DNA of 13,596 bases from Suilimivivens sp964393865 (GCA_964393865.1 CAYMUW010000058.1:1-13596), one strand, 5' to 3'; shown: positions 1 through 6,652, counted from the first letter of the stretch. The notes: a model not told the origin generated them from the sequence alone. Made by a program: numbers and translations.

Positions 1-385
1 TTTCAGGATAAAACCGGTTCACATAATTCATGTGATTGCGATCGATGCATAATACCATCCCGGAAGCAGGCATACGCATCAGAATATTGTGATACCAGCA
101 GGGATGATCCACAAGAATATTGATACAGGGAATCCCCAGCGCCTCCCACATATTTTCTCCGGAAGGCAATGCCATCCCGAAAAACATGCTGTTGAAAGCA
201 ATCATTGCCGTAATGGAGCCGTCCTGTATATAGGGATAAAGCCTGCCAAGGCTTTGCGCGCTTTGCCCCAGATCAAAATCAAAAATTTCATAACCCAATT
301 CCAGAAAGCCCTTCTTAAGTTCATCACTGAACAAATTAATGGTGTCCAACTCCCCCTGAAACAGAACTAATCTTTTCACTTTCAT
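1..385 (-). CDS. CgeB-like glycosyltransferase, N-terminal part (runs off the window)
   Basis: Only the first 128 codons are present; the gene continues past the left edge. I translated it from the sequence: it begins MKVKRLVLFQGELD. The ATG at 385 is preceded two codons upstream by an in-frame TAA, and an AGGG Shine-Dalgarno lies 8 nt upstream, so the start is well fixed. The fragment resembles the N-terminal half of CgeB/DUF3880-type glycosyltransferases. It also matches residues of about 220-330 in the large glycosyltransferase upstream: DHPCWYHNIL here against DNPLHFKNIL there, then LCIDRNH against LCQDANY. It follows that gene by 93 nt with no clear terminator between, so the two are probably co-transcribed. 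A role in adding sugars to flagellin is inferred from position only. The catalytic C-terminal half is not visible, so activity cannot be judged. Confidence 0.68.
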   Translation of the reverse strand, partial: MKVKRLVLFQGELDTINLFSDELKKGFLELGYEIFDFDLGQSAQSLGRLYPYIQDGSITAMIAFNSMFFGMALPSGENMWEALGIPCINILVDHPCWYHNILMRMPASGMVLCIDRNHMNYVNRFYPE

Positions 386-400
386 ACCTTACACCCTGTC

Positions 401-423
401 TATCGCAGGCATCGCCTGCGATA
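401..423. repeat. Perfect 10-bp inverted repeat between the two glycosyltransferase genes
   Basis: TATCGCAGGC and GCCTGCGATA flank a 3-nt spacer. As RNA on the minus strand this is a stable GC-rich hairpin ending 3 nt before the Shine-Dalgarno of the downstream glycosyltransferase gene. No T-run follows on either strand, so it is not a classical intrinsic terminator. A second, bulged hairpin (CCGG and AAG arms around a GGAA loop) lies at 441-459 in the same 93-nt gap. Possible roles are mRNA processing or stabilisation, or control of initiation on the downstream gene. The structure is seen directly; the role is not known. Confidence 0.7.
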
Positions 424-478
424 CTGCACCCATCGAAAGTCCGGAAGTTCCCTTCCCGGCTTCCGCCTTTTTCGCTGC

Positions 479-3079
479 CTAAATAAGCTGCCGGTAAACA
501 GCCTGCAGCTCCCCGTTCACATCCGAACCCGGCAGCAGCAGATCCGGCCTGTCCTTTAAGCGGGCATCAAACAGCTTTCTTGCCTCCGCAAGCTTATTTT
601 CAGCCAAAAGCTTCTTCAGCTTCTCTTTCAATTCCCTGGTTTCCGCTTTTTCCTCAGAAATTCCAACCGTCACCTCGCAATAGGTCAGGCCGTTTGCCAG
701 CAGGAACACATAAAACATCTGTTCCGACAGAAAGCCGTACACCCGCCTGTGATAATCATCATACCCGCTGACGTCAATTTCCTCCCCGGCCTCCGCAAAA
801 ATCGTAAAGAGCCATTCCGCATAAGCTTTCAAAACAGAAAGCTTTGTCACCATAAGATTCCCGCCGTAAAAAATATGACCATGCATCGCCTGATCCCAGG
901 CCTCAGCATAATCCGGATATAACCGCTTTAAGGCGCGGCCTGCCGCATCCAGATCCCCACTGTTATGTGCCCTTCCAAAATGTTCATAATAGCTTTCCTT
1001 ACACTGCGCGTGCTTAGGCACGATGGCATCATACTGTTCCAGCAAATCCATATAATCCCGTTTCTGCATCTCTTTTCGCTCGGAATTAATAAAATATCTC
1101 CGATAATGGCATATTCCCACATAGTCCACATCATCCACATTCTGCCATATCCAAAACAGACCGGTCAATTCCCCATACAGGAAATTCAAATCCGAAATAT
1201 TTTCTCCTGTATCATCACCCAAATATCCCAGATCCGGTTTGCCATATCTTCCCACATGAAGAGGAATATAGATTGGATTGGCAGGGGGAATAAACTTCAC
1301 ATGGGTCGCCACATAGACAGTAAGGGACACCTGCTCCGCACTCTCCGCCAACTCGATAAGCTGCCTGGCCCTGGCGTGCCATGTATATTCGTTCCTTGCC
1401 TTCTGATAAGCATTTGCAGCGATTCTCTCCCTTTTCTCTGTATCGCTTAAAAGTCCGGTTATCATATCAGGTAATCGGTCGAGCTGTGACAGCTTAAAGG
1501 TCACAATCTCCTGTCCAGCAATCATGTTATCCCTCAGATAAGAGGTTTCCTCAGACAGGCAGACTGCACCGGAAAGCATGATATTGGCAACCCGTTCCGT
1601 CATTCCCGCCTTATGAAAGCTCATAATATTGAGTCCGATCTTCGCCTTGCTTAACTCCTCCAATGACTCTTCCACCGTCACATGGGGGTGTATGACCAGA
1701 TGATACTCTTCTTTTGCCTTATAATTCTTCCAGTCGTCCCCATAGACATGCAGCGTGAATCCCGCCTCTAGGATTGTAGTAATCACAGCATTCCTAAAAT
1801 GACCGATGACCATCCTGCAGGCCGGCTTCAGCGAAGCTGCTTTTTTAACAAAGTCATCTTTATCAGCTTCCTCCTGTCCGCCATAAAAAAGCTCCCTGAT
1901 TCCCTGTTCAAAAGTGATCTCCGGGTTTTTCCGCATATAATTATAAAAGCTTTCCGTCTCTCCCTTCAGAGAATCGTTTCTGTCAGGAAAATAACTCCCG
2001 ATAAAAACAATATCATAAGGCCGTTCTGTGTGCTTCTTCTCTCTTCTGATTCCGCCCGGCGGAAACTGTATGGCGTTTTCTGTGTGATAATATTCCCTGA
2101 TCAGCGACGCATAATTTGCATCCTGACACAAAATGTAATATTCTTCAGGCAGATTTCTGAGAATATTTTTAAAATGAAGCGGATTGTCAAACCAAAACTG
2201 AAACTTAGTTCCATGGAGCTTTCTTATAAAATCAATTTCCAAAGCTGTGGTCTGAAACCCCACGATTCCCTTGCAAACCATGTTTTGTATTTTTTCATAG
2301 TCTGTAAACCGGTCGTCCACTTGAATAACAGCCTGTCCGCAGTCCGTAAGAGCATCGCACAGATCGTCCGCGAACCTCTGCAGGATGCCGCCGCATGTGC
2401 TATCTCCGCGAAGCACAAGAAAAGGGGCTGTTTTTAACGCAACCCTTTCATATGCCTTTTCATCAGAGAGGAAAAGATTGATGTGGCGCTGAAAGTCCGG
2501 AAGAATTCCCCTTTTCTCCATATTCTCGTAAAAGAGCCGGAACACACTGTCCGTCATCCCCAATGCATGAAGACTGTCCAGATGGCTTCGGAAAATATAG
2601 GCGGCTGCATAAGCCAGCTGTTTTCCGGAAGCGTCTGGATCCTCCGCCCACGCGGAATCCGGCTTCTCCGCGCACATGGCGGCCGATACGATACATTCTC
2701 CGGTTTCCCTCAGGAACCTGCACAGCAATTCAAAATCCGTCAGCGCTGATAATTTTTCATGATACATCCCCGCTACTTTTACCAGCTGCTTTGGAAAAAG
2801 CAGTGCGCGGGGCGGGGCGGAAAGCAGCCGGAAAGCTCCTGCATAGTCCGTTTCACCGTCTGATATCCCCCTGCAGAAGGCAATAACGGAGCTGCCGCTC
2901 AGAGAAGCTGCCCTGTGATACATCCGGAGAATCTGGTCTTCCTCCACATCTCCCCGGACGGCAAAGGCCGCCCAGGCTGACTTTGTTTCCAAAAGGCAGC
3001 GATTTTTTAATGACGCATCCTCATATTCCCATTCATCCAAAAAATAAATTGCTAAATCATCAATCTGTCTGATTTCCAT
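479..3079 (-). CDS. Two-domain glycosyltransferase (CgeB-like + DUF4422), probable flagellin glycosylation
   Basis: An 866-residue cytoplasmic protein with no signal peptide or membrane segment. Residues 1-218 are helical and not recognised. Residues about 219-581 look like a CgeB/family-1-type glycosyltransferase: a substrate-side half ending near LCQDANY (317-323), then GSYFPDRND (361-369), then the typical TERVANIMLSGAV (494-506) followed by the usual hydrophobic and acidic pattern. Residues about 585-801 match DUF4422, a family found in sugar-polymer and glycan loci, with ATHVKFIPP, NISDLNFLYGELTGLFWIW and the hallmark HYRRYF (658-663). The C-terminus is a TPR-like helical pair (about 815-845). 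The start at 3079 is chosen for its GAGGG Shine-Dalgarno 7 nt upstream; an in-frame ATG at 3121 lies in the T-run of the flagellin terminator. The position directly after flagellin suggests it glycosylates flagellin. The sugar and acceptor are unknown. Confidence 0.82.
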   Translation of the reverse strand: MEIRQIDDLAIYFLDEWEYEDASLKNRCLLETKSAWAAFAVRGDVEEDQILRMYHRAASLSGSSVIAFCRGISDGETDYAGAFRLLSAPPRALLFPKQLVKVAGMYHEKLSALTDFELLCRFLRETGECIVSAAMCAEKPDSAWAEDPDASGKQLAYAAAYIFRSHLDSLHALGMTDSVFRLFYENMEKRGILPDFQRHINLFLSDEKAYERVALKTAPFLVLRGDSTCGGILQRFADDLCDALTDCGQAVIQVDDRFTDYEKIQNMVCKGIVGFQTTALEIDFIRKLHGTKFQFWFDNPLHFKNILRNLPEEYYILCQDANYASLIREYYHTENAIQFPPGGIRREKKHTERPYDIVFIGSYFPDRNDSLKGETESFYNYMRKNPEITFEQGIRELFYGGQEEADKDDFVKKAASLKPACRMVIGHFRNAVITTILEAGFTLHVYGDDWKNYKAKEEYHLVIHPHVTVEESLEELSKAKIGLNIMSFHKAGMTERVANIMLSGAVCLSEETSYLRDNMIAGQEIVTFKLSQLDRLPDMITGLLSDTEKRERIAANAYQKARNEYTWHARARQLIELAESAEQVSLTVYVATHVKFIPPANPIYIPLHVGRYGKPDLGYLGDDTGENISDLNFLYGELTGLFWIWQNVDDVDYVGICHYRRYFINSERKEMQKRDYMDLLEQYDAIVPKHAQCKESYYEHFGRAHNSGDLDAAGRALKRLYPDYAEAWDQAMHGHIFYGGNLMVTKLSVLKAYAEWLFTIFAEAGEEIDVSGYDDYHRRVYGFLSEQMFYVFLLANGLTYCEVTVGISEEKAETRELKEKLKKLLAENKLAEARKLFDARLKDRPDLLLPGSDVNGELQAVYRQLI

Positions 3080-3086
3080 AAGAAAT

Positions 3087-3097
3087 CCCTCTTCTTC
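3087..3097 (-). promoter_or_regulatory. Shine-Dalgarno deciding the glycosyltransferase start at 3079
   Basis: Purine-rich GGAAGAAGAGGG ends 7 nt before the ATG at 3079. This supports that start over the longer in-frame ATG at 3121, which has no usable Shine-Dalgarno because the flagellin terminator hairpin lies just upstream of it. The site is only about 30 nt downstream of the terminator, leaving little room for a separate promoter between them. Confidence 0.72.
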
Positions 3098-3121
3098 CTT
3101 CGAGAGTGCACACCCGGGCAT

Positions 3122-3150
3122 AAAAAGAGGCCGGTATTGCCGACCTCTTT
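3122..3150 (-). terminator. Strong intrinsic terminator after flagellin
   Basis: On the minus strand, AAAGAGGTCGG and CCGGCCTCTTT form an 11-bp stem with one T-G wobble around a CAATA loop. A continuous T-run follows (CTCTTTTTA). It begins 30 nt after the flagellin stop codon. This is a textbook rho-independent terminator and should end most flagellin transcripts. The downstream glycosyltransferase gene, 43 nt further on, would then depend on read-through or on an unseen promoter inside the flagellin gene. Confidence 0.92.
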
Positions 3151-3180
3151 CTTGGTAGTTGTTTGCATGTACTTCCAGAA

Positions 3181-3990
3181 TTAACCAAGGAGTGAAAGAA
3201 CACCCTGATTTGTCTGATTTGCCTGAGCCAACATAGCCTGACCTGCCTGAGCAAGGATATTATTGTTGGAATAAGCAACCATCTCGGTAGCCATATCGGT
3301 ATCACGGATAGCGGACTCAGCACTGGTTGTATTCTCTACAATGTTGTCAAGGTTATTGATTGTGTGCTCCAGTCTGTTCTGTACGGCACCAAGATCAGAA
3401 CGCATCTTGTTAACCGCCGCGATTGCACTCTTTGTACTTCCGTTCAAGCTTGCTGCTGCTGTTGAAGTTGTTGCGGAACCGCTTAAGCCAATACCAGAAC
3501 AGGTCATTTTGTTGATGGTAAGAGTAATATGCTGACCAGCTTCTGCGCCAACCTGAAGACCCACGCCATTACAAGAACCGGTAAGCAGATTCTTTTCGTT
3601 GAATGTAGTTGTGGAAGCTACCCGGTCAATTTCACTCATCAGCTGCTGAACTTCACTATTGATATAGCTGCGGTCGCTGGTGGTAAGTGTTCCGTTCTCG
3701 CCCTTTACAGCCAGCTCATTGATACGCTGAAGCATATCGTGTACTTCGTTCAAAGCGCCTTCTGCCGTCTGCACCATTGAGATGCCGTCCTGGGCATTAG
3801 CGGAAGCCTGTGTCAGACCTCTGATCTGCCTTCTCATCTTCTCGGAAATTGCAAGACCTGCTGCATCGTCTGCTGCACGGTTAATCTTGTAACCGGAAGA
3901 TAACTTCTCTGTTGACTTAGCCTGTGATGCTGTTGTCAGTCCTAACATCCTGTTAGAGTTCATTGCTGTAAGATTGTGTTGTACTACCAT
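3181..3990 (-). CDS. hag: Flagellin, compact form
   Basis: A 269-residue filament subunit, much shorter than flagellins with D2/D3 domains (about 500 residues). The N-terminal D0/D1 region (about 1-138) carries the conserved pattern NLTAMNSNRMLG and LSSGYKINRAADDAAGLAIS. The C-terminal D1/D0 region (about 192-269) includes VQNRLEHTINNL and ends NQGVLSLLG. QRINELAV (88-95) corresponds to the D1 segment recognised by TLR5 in other flagellins, so recognition is possible. The centre holds a predicted beta-hairpin (about 144-163), then a Ser/Thr-rich stretch (about 168-187) that could accept O-glycans. Two cysteines, C140 and C164, are odd for a flagellin. The start has AAGGAGG 7 nt upstream. A consensus SigD-type promoter and a structured leader precede it, and a strong terminator follows. 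FliS is the expected chaperone and FliW the expected regulator partner. Confidence 0.97.
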   Translation of the reverse strand: MVVQHNLTAMNSNRMLGLTTASQAKSTEKLSSGYKINRAADDAAGLAISEKMRRQIRGLTQASANAQDGISMVQTAEGALNEVHDMLQRINELAVKGENGTLTTSDRSYINSEVQQLMSEIDRVASTTTFNEKNLLTGSCNGVGLQVGAEAGQHITLTINKMTCSGIGLSGSATTSTAAASLNGSTKSAIAAVNKMRSDLGAVQNRLEHTINNLDNIVENTTSAESAIRDTDMATEMVAYSNNNILAQAGQAMLAQANQTNQGVLSLLG

Positions 3991-3997
3991 ATATATT

Positions 3998-4029
3998 CCT
4001 CCTTGAATTTAACGCCGCTTCCCTGCGGC
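3998..4029 (-). promoter_or_regulatory. Probable CsrA-binding region on the flagellin leader
   Basis: Two elements are visible in the mRNA. At 4014-4029, GCCGC and GCGGC form a 5-bp stem with an AGGGAA loop that exposes GGA. At 3998-4004 the Shine-Dalgarno AAGGAGG, preceded by TTC, itself contains GGA. The two GGA sites are about 20 nt apart. This matches the known arrangement on Bacillus subtilis hag mRNA, where a CsrA dimer bridges an upstream GGA hairpin and the Shine-Dalgarno and blocks translation. csrA and fliW lie about 3.4 kb upstream in the same cluster. Binding itself is inferred. Confidence 0.72.
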
Positions 4030-4040
4030 TATTTTTGCTG

Positions 4041-4107
4041 TAACAGTTCCTGTAAGCCGTACGTTCTTCCAGGAACTATTACTTAAGTTCCAGAACTGTA
4101 TGTTCTG
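4041..4107 (-). promoter_or_regulatory. Flagellin leader with alternating complementary segments
   Basis: In mRNA order the leader carries CAGAAC, AGTTCTG, GGAACT, AGTTCCTG and CAGGAACT. Each segment is complementary to its neighbours. The strongest pairing is TAATAGTTCCTG (4081-4070) with CAGGAACTGTTA (4052-4041): 12 bp with one wobble around a 17-nt loop containing GGA. The middle GGAACT (4091-4086) could instead pair with AGTTCC (4077-4072). CAGAAC (4107-4102) pairs with GTTCTG (4096-4091). The alternatives exclude one another, so the leader could switch between folds. The base pairing is seen; the regulatory role is inference. Confidence 0.55.
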
Positions 4108-4122
4108 TTTTATTTGTATTAT

Positions 4123-4148
4123 ATATCGGATGAATTTCCGAATACTTA
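4123..4148 (-). promoter_or_regulatory. Second, weaker SigD-like promoter of flagellin
   Basis: TAAG at 4148-4145, 14 nt, then TCCGATAT at 4130-4123. The -10 half is identical to that of the flaG promoter; the -35 half has one mismatch to TAAA and the spacing is one base shorter. A TATAAT overlaps the -10 (4123-4118) but has no good SigA -35. If used, transcripts would start about 95 nt downstream of the main start and skip the first part of the leader. Confidence 0.45.
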
Positions 4149-4216
4149 ATACCTTTTTTCGAACTTTTTTATTTTTGTCCGTTCAAAACATTTGGTTCTG
4201 TTTTGTTACACTTACT

Positions 4217-4243
4217 ATATCGGTCGGTTTTCAAAATACTTTA
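4217..4243 (-). promoter_or_regulatory. Main SigD (sigma-28 type) flagellin promoter
   Basis: TAAA at 4243-4240, a 15-nt spacer, then ACCGATAT at 4224-4217. This closely fits the SigD/FliA consensus TAAA-N15-GCCGATAT. The -35 lies 22 nt after the stop codon of the FliT-like gene. Transcription would start near 4210, giving a leader of about 220 nt. The same architecture and spacing occur upstream of flaG. Confidence 0.88.
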
Positions 4244-4265
4244 GAGGCATTTAAAAAAAATTGTT

Positions 4266-4739
4266 TTACTGCTTTTGATCCATAATCTGCGATGACATTG
4301 CCGCCGTTCTGCTCATACTTTTATAATAGTCATAAGCTGCTTTAGAAGTCCGCCTGTTCTGCCCAAGCTGAATTCTTTCTTTTAATAAAAACTGCTCCAT
4401 CAGCTTCTTGTTTCTGCTTTCCTGCGCCTGAACCGCCACGCTTTTATCCGTCACCTGGGAGATCAGCCCCTGAAGGACGCTGATCTGCTGTCTGTAAGCA
4501 TCCTTATTGGACAGAAGCTGGTCTTTAATCCTGTCATACAAGGCTTCAAACCCTTCGTCCAGCTCAGTCACTTTCCTGATCAGCTCATCCTTCCTGTCCA
4601 TATTTTCATCCAGCTCTTCCAGTGATATCTTCTCCTGCTTCAGCAGCTTTTCCTGCGCATCATTATATGCGCCGATCTCATCCAGCAGCGCTGTTTTTTT
4701 GCGAAGGCTTTCCTCCAGAATCCTCAGATAATTCTCCAT
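4266..4739 (-). CDS. fliT: FliT-like flagellar export chaperone
   Basis: A 157-residue, highly charged and almost wholly helical protein with long coiled-coil stretches (about 1-75 and 80-130), ending in KAAYDYYKSM and a polar tail. No signal peptide or membrane segment is present. It fits the FliT/FlgN class of small chaperones that hold axial proteins for the export gate; in other bacteria FliT serves the cap protein FliD. Sequence similarity in this class is weak, so the name rests largely on position after fliD and fliS. The start at 4739 is chosen because its ATG overlaps the fliS TGA by one base (TGATG) and has AAAGGGAAA just upstream; the longer in-frame ATG at 4784 lies inside fliS. 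No clear terminator follows, only a T-run at 4260-4253 without a GC-rich stem, so transcripts may read into the flagellin gene. Confidence 0.6.
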   Translation of the reverse strand: MENYLRILEESLRKKTALLDEIGAYNDAQEKLLKQEKISLEELDENMDRKDELIRKVTELDEGFEALYDRIKDQLLSNKDAYRQQISVLQGLISQVTDKSVAVQAQESRNKKLMEQFLLKERIQLGQNRRTSKAAYDYYKSMSRTAAMSSQIMDQKQ

Positions 4740-5125
4740 CACAGTTTCCCTTTCTCGCGGTTGATCCGCATGACCTCTTTCCATGTATCGCGGATAGTGT
4801 GAAGGTGTTCATTGACTTCCTCCAGAATCTCCGCGTCCTTTTTCATGTTGGCCTCCACCAGACGCTGGTGCAGATATACATACATACGCTCAAAATCCTG
4901 TGCGACTGCATAGTTCATGTCAAGAGTAGTCCTGAGATAGTCCACGATGTTTTCCACCTTGATAATATTGGTATGCGCCCTGGACACATCCTTCTGCAGG
5001 GATGCTTCCGCTGCAATATTGCAGAATTTAATCGCGCCATCGTAAAGCATCAGCGTAAGCTCCGCCGGCGAAGCAGTCAATACCCTGCTGTTATTATATT
5101 GTGCATAAGCATTGGACAACGCCAT
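4739..5125 (-). CDS. fliS: Flagellin-specific export chaperone FliS
   Basis: 128 residues, the usual FliS length. It shows the family signature LTASPAELTLMLYDGAIKF at about 16-34, after an N-terminal segment with the conserved aromatic residues (Y7, Y10). The rest is a four-helix bundle pattern. FliS binds the C-terminal D0 helices of newly made flagellin in the cytoplasm, keeps it from polymerising and delivers it to the FlhA export gate; in Bacillus it also aids the FliW/CsrA switch. The start has GGAGG 8 nt upstream. That Shine-Dalgarno lies within the last codons of fliD, and only 4 nt separate the genes. The stop overlaps the FliT-like start by one base, so fliD, fliS and fliT are likely translationally coupled. 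Confidence 0.97.
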   Translation of the reverse strand: MALSNAYAQYNNSRVLTASPAELTLMLYDGAIKFCNIAAEASLQKDVSRAHTNIIKVENIVDYLRTTLDMNYAVAQDFERMYVYLHQRLVEANMKKDAEILEEVNEHLHTIRDTWKEVMRINREKGKL

Positions 5126-5129
5126 CTCA

Positions 5130-6641
5130 TCAACCTCCCAATAAACTTGTTACCGCATTGGCATTGGACTGCAGTTTGGCAAGAGCAGTTTCCATAGCGC
5201 TGAATTTAGAATACCACTTATCCTCATAGTCGGCAAGCTTCTCTTCCAGGTCTTCAATCTTAGTCGTGTAATCATCATAATCCGACTTCATCTTCTTATC
5301 GTCATAAAAACTGCCATAAGAACGATATCCGTCTACAGATTTAGATAAATCGCTCATCTTGCTGTACAGGTTCTTGGAAAGCTGTGTAAAGAAGCTGATC
5401 ACCGTATCCGGGTCGTTCGCAATCATGCTCTTCAGCTTATCCGCATTGCCGGATGTGCTGTCATCATCCGGGTCGCCGTCGATATGATAAGCGTTTTTCT
5501 CATTATCCGATGCGCTGAAATATCCAAGCGTTTCAATCCCGAAGTCAAAAAGATACATGGTCTTGCCGTTCACTTCAATGCCGCCCGCCATGACCTCTTT
5601 CAGTGCGGAGCTCACGGTGGAAAGATTGTCATCACGTCTTAAGATGGAATCCTTGATCTTGGACTCCCACTTCTCTATTTCGGAATCCGACATACTTTCC
5701 TTCTCGTCATCCGTCAGAGGCTCGTAGCCGCTGGCAGAGTCGGCATTGTACAGTTTATCCATTTCATTAATAATGGAATTGTACTCGGTCAGGAAGTTCT
5801 TGACCATATCATAGATGCCGTCCGTATCCTGCTCTGTCGTCAGGGTGACGCTCTCGCCCTCTTTGGTGGTGCTGAGCGCCGTAAGGGTCAGACCGTTGAT
5901 CTCGAACACATTGTTTGTGCTGGTGAACTTCGCGCCGTTTAAGAGAATCTCCGCATCCTGTCCGTCCACCTTTTTCGCCTGATCATCGCCCTCTCCAACC
6001 GTAAGTCCCAAAGCGGACAGAGCAGATGCCCCGCCTTCATCAGAAGCCGTCAGAGTAAAGTCGTTCGCTGCCCCGGACTCCTTGGAGCTGATGAAAAAGC
6101 GCTGCTGGTTCGCATCAAAGCTTGCATTCAGCCCCGCATTCTTCAGCTGCGTCAAAACGTCCGAAATAGTAGTGTCCCCGTTCACCTCGATGGCAACAGA
6201 GCTGCCTCCCGTTTCCAGATTAATCGTTCCCTCTCCTGAAAAGCCAAGACTGCCAAGTGTGGTAAGGGCGGTGGCTTTCTCCCCGTCCTGTGTTCCCTTA
6301 AGGGCGCCGCCTGTCAGGTAGCCTGTCTTGGCAAGCTGCTTCACTTCCAGCTCCTGGACGCTGTTCACCGCATTTTCACCTGTAATCACGCTGACCACGC
6401 TGCTGTCGGAAGCCGTTGTGGTCTTTTTGCTGTAGGAACTGGAAAAACGCATATTAGAAAGATATTTGTTCTGAAGGTTTTTCAGCTTGGTATTTAACTC
6501 TTCCCAGGCATCCTGCTTCCATTCCAGCTTTGTCTGTGCTTTTTTCTGAGTATCCACCTTTGTCTGCTTGGCGGATACCAGCTCCTGTATAATGCTTTCT
6601 GTATCAAGTCCGGAATTCATTCCGGTTACACGCATTGCCAT
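5130..6641 (-). CDS. fliD: Flagellar filament cap protein FliD (HAP2)
   Basis: 503 residues. The N-terminal FliD domain (about 5-105) begins MRVTGMNSGLDTESIIQEL, the family hallmark, and continues with the D0/D1 coiled segment (about 25-65). Surface domains rich in Ser, Thr, Asp and Gly fill the centre (about 110-230). The FliD C-terminal domain follows, and the last helix (about 460-503, ending NAVTSLLGG) is the second D0 strand. FliD oligomerises at the filament tip and guides insertion of exported flagellin. No cysteine is present, unlike FlgK2 and flagellin here. The start at 6641 has AGGAGG 7 nt upstream; a second ATG two codons in is too far from it. It lies 11 nt after flaG and is served by the SigD promoter upstream of flaG. 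Confidence 0.97.
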   Translation of the reverse strand: MAMRVTGMNSGLDTESIIQELVSAKQTKVDTQKKAQTKLEWKQDAWEELNTKLKNLQNKYLSNMRFSSSYSKKTTTASDSSVVSVITGENAVNSVQELEVKQLAKTGYLTGGALKGTQDGEKATALTTLGSLGFSGEGTINLETGGSSVAIEVNGDTTISDVLTQLKNAGLNASFDANQQRFFISSKESGAANDFTLTASDEGGASALSALGLTVGEGDDQAKKVDGQDAEILLNGAKFTSTNNVFEINGLTLTALSTTKEGESVTLTTEQDTDGIYDMVKNFLTEYNSIINEMDKLYNADSASGYEPLTDDEKESMSDSEIEKWESKIKDSILRRDDNLSTVSSALKEVMAGGIEVNGKTMYLFDFGIETLGYFSASDNEKNAYHIDGDPDDDSTSGNADKLKSMIANDPDTVISFFTQLSKNLYSKMSDLSKSVDGYRSYGSFYDDKKMKSDYDDYTTKIEDLEEKLADYEDKWYSKFSAMETALAKLQSNANAVTSLLGG

Positions 6642-6652
6642 ATCTGTTCCTC

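Noticed and set aside
89..370. Plus-strand open frame of 93 codons near the left edge
   Set aside because: The opposite strand encodes a clear glycosyltransferase N-terminus with Shine-Dalgarno and family residues over the same bases.
965..1450. Plus-strand open frame of 161 codons
   Set aside because: Antisense to the DUF4422 coding region; composition is that of a shadow frame.
1799..2437. Plus-strand open frame of 212 codons
   Set aside because: Antisense to the fused glycosyltransferase, with no family motif and no promoter or Shine-Dalgarno of note.
3080..3121. Longer start of the fused glycosyltransferase at 3121
   Set aside because: That ATG is in the T-run of the flagellin terminator and lacks a Shine-Dalgarno; the ATG at 3079 has a good one.
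3289..3300. ACCGATAT within the flagellin 3' coding region as an internal SigD promoter for the glycosyltransferase
   Set aside because: The -10-like box encodes part of the conserved RDTDMATEM segment, and no TAAA lies 14-16 nt upstream.
3060..3323. Minus-strand open frame of 87 codons between flagellin and glycosyltransferase
   Set aside because: It is out of frame with the flagellin C-terminus, crosses the terminator and has no family resemblance.
4251..4265. Possible terminator after the FliT-like gene
   Set aside because: A run of eight T is present on the minus strand, but no GC-rich stem precedes it.
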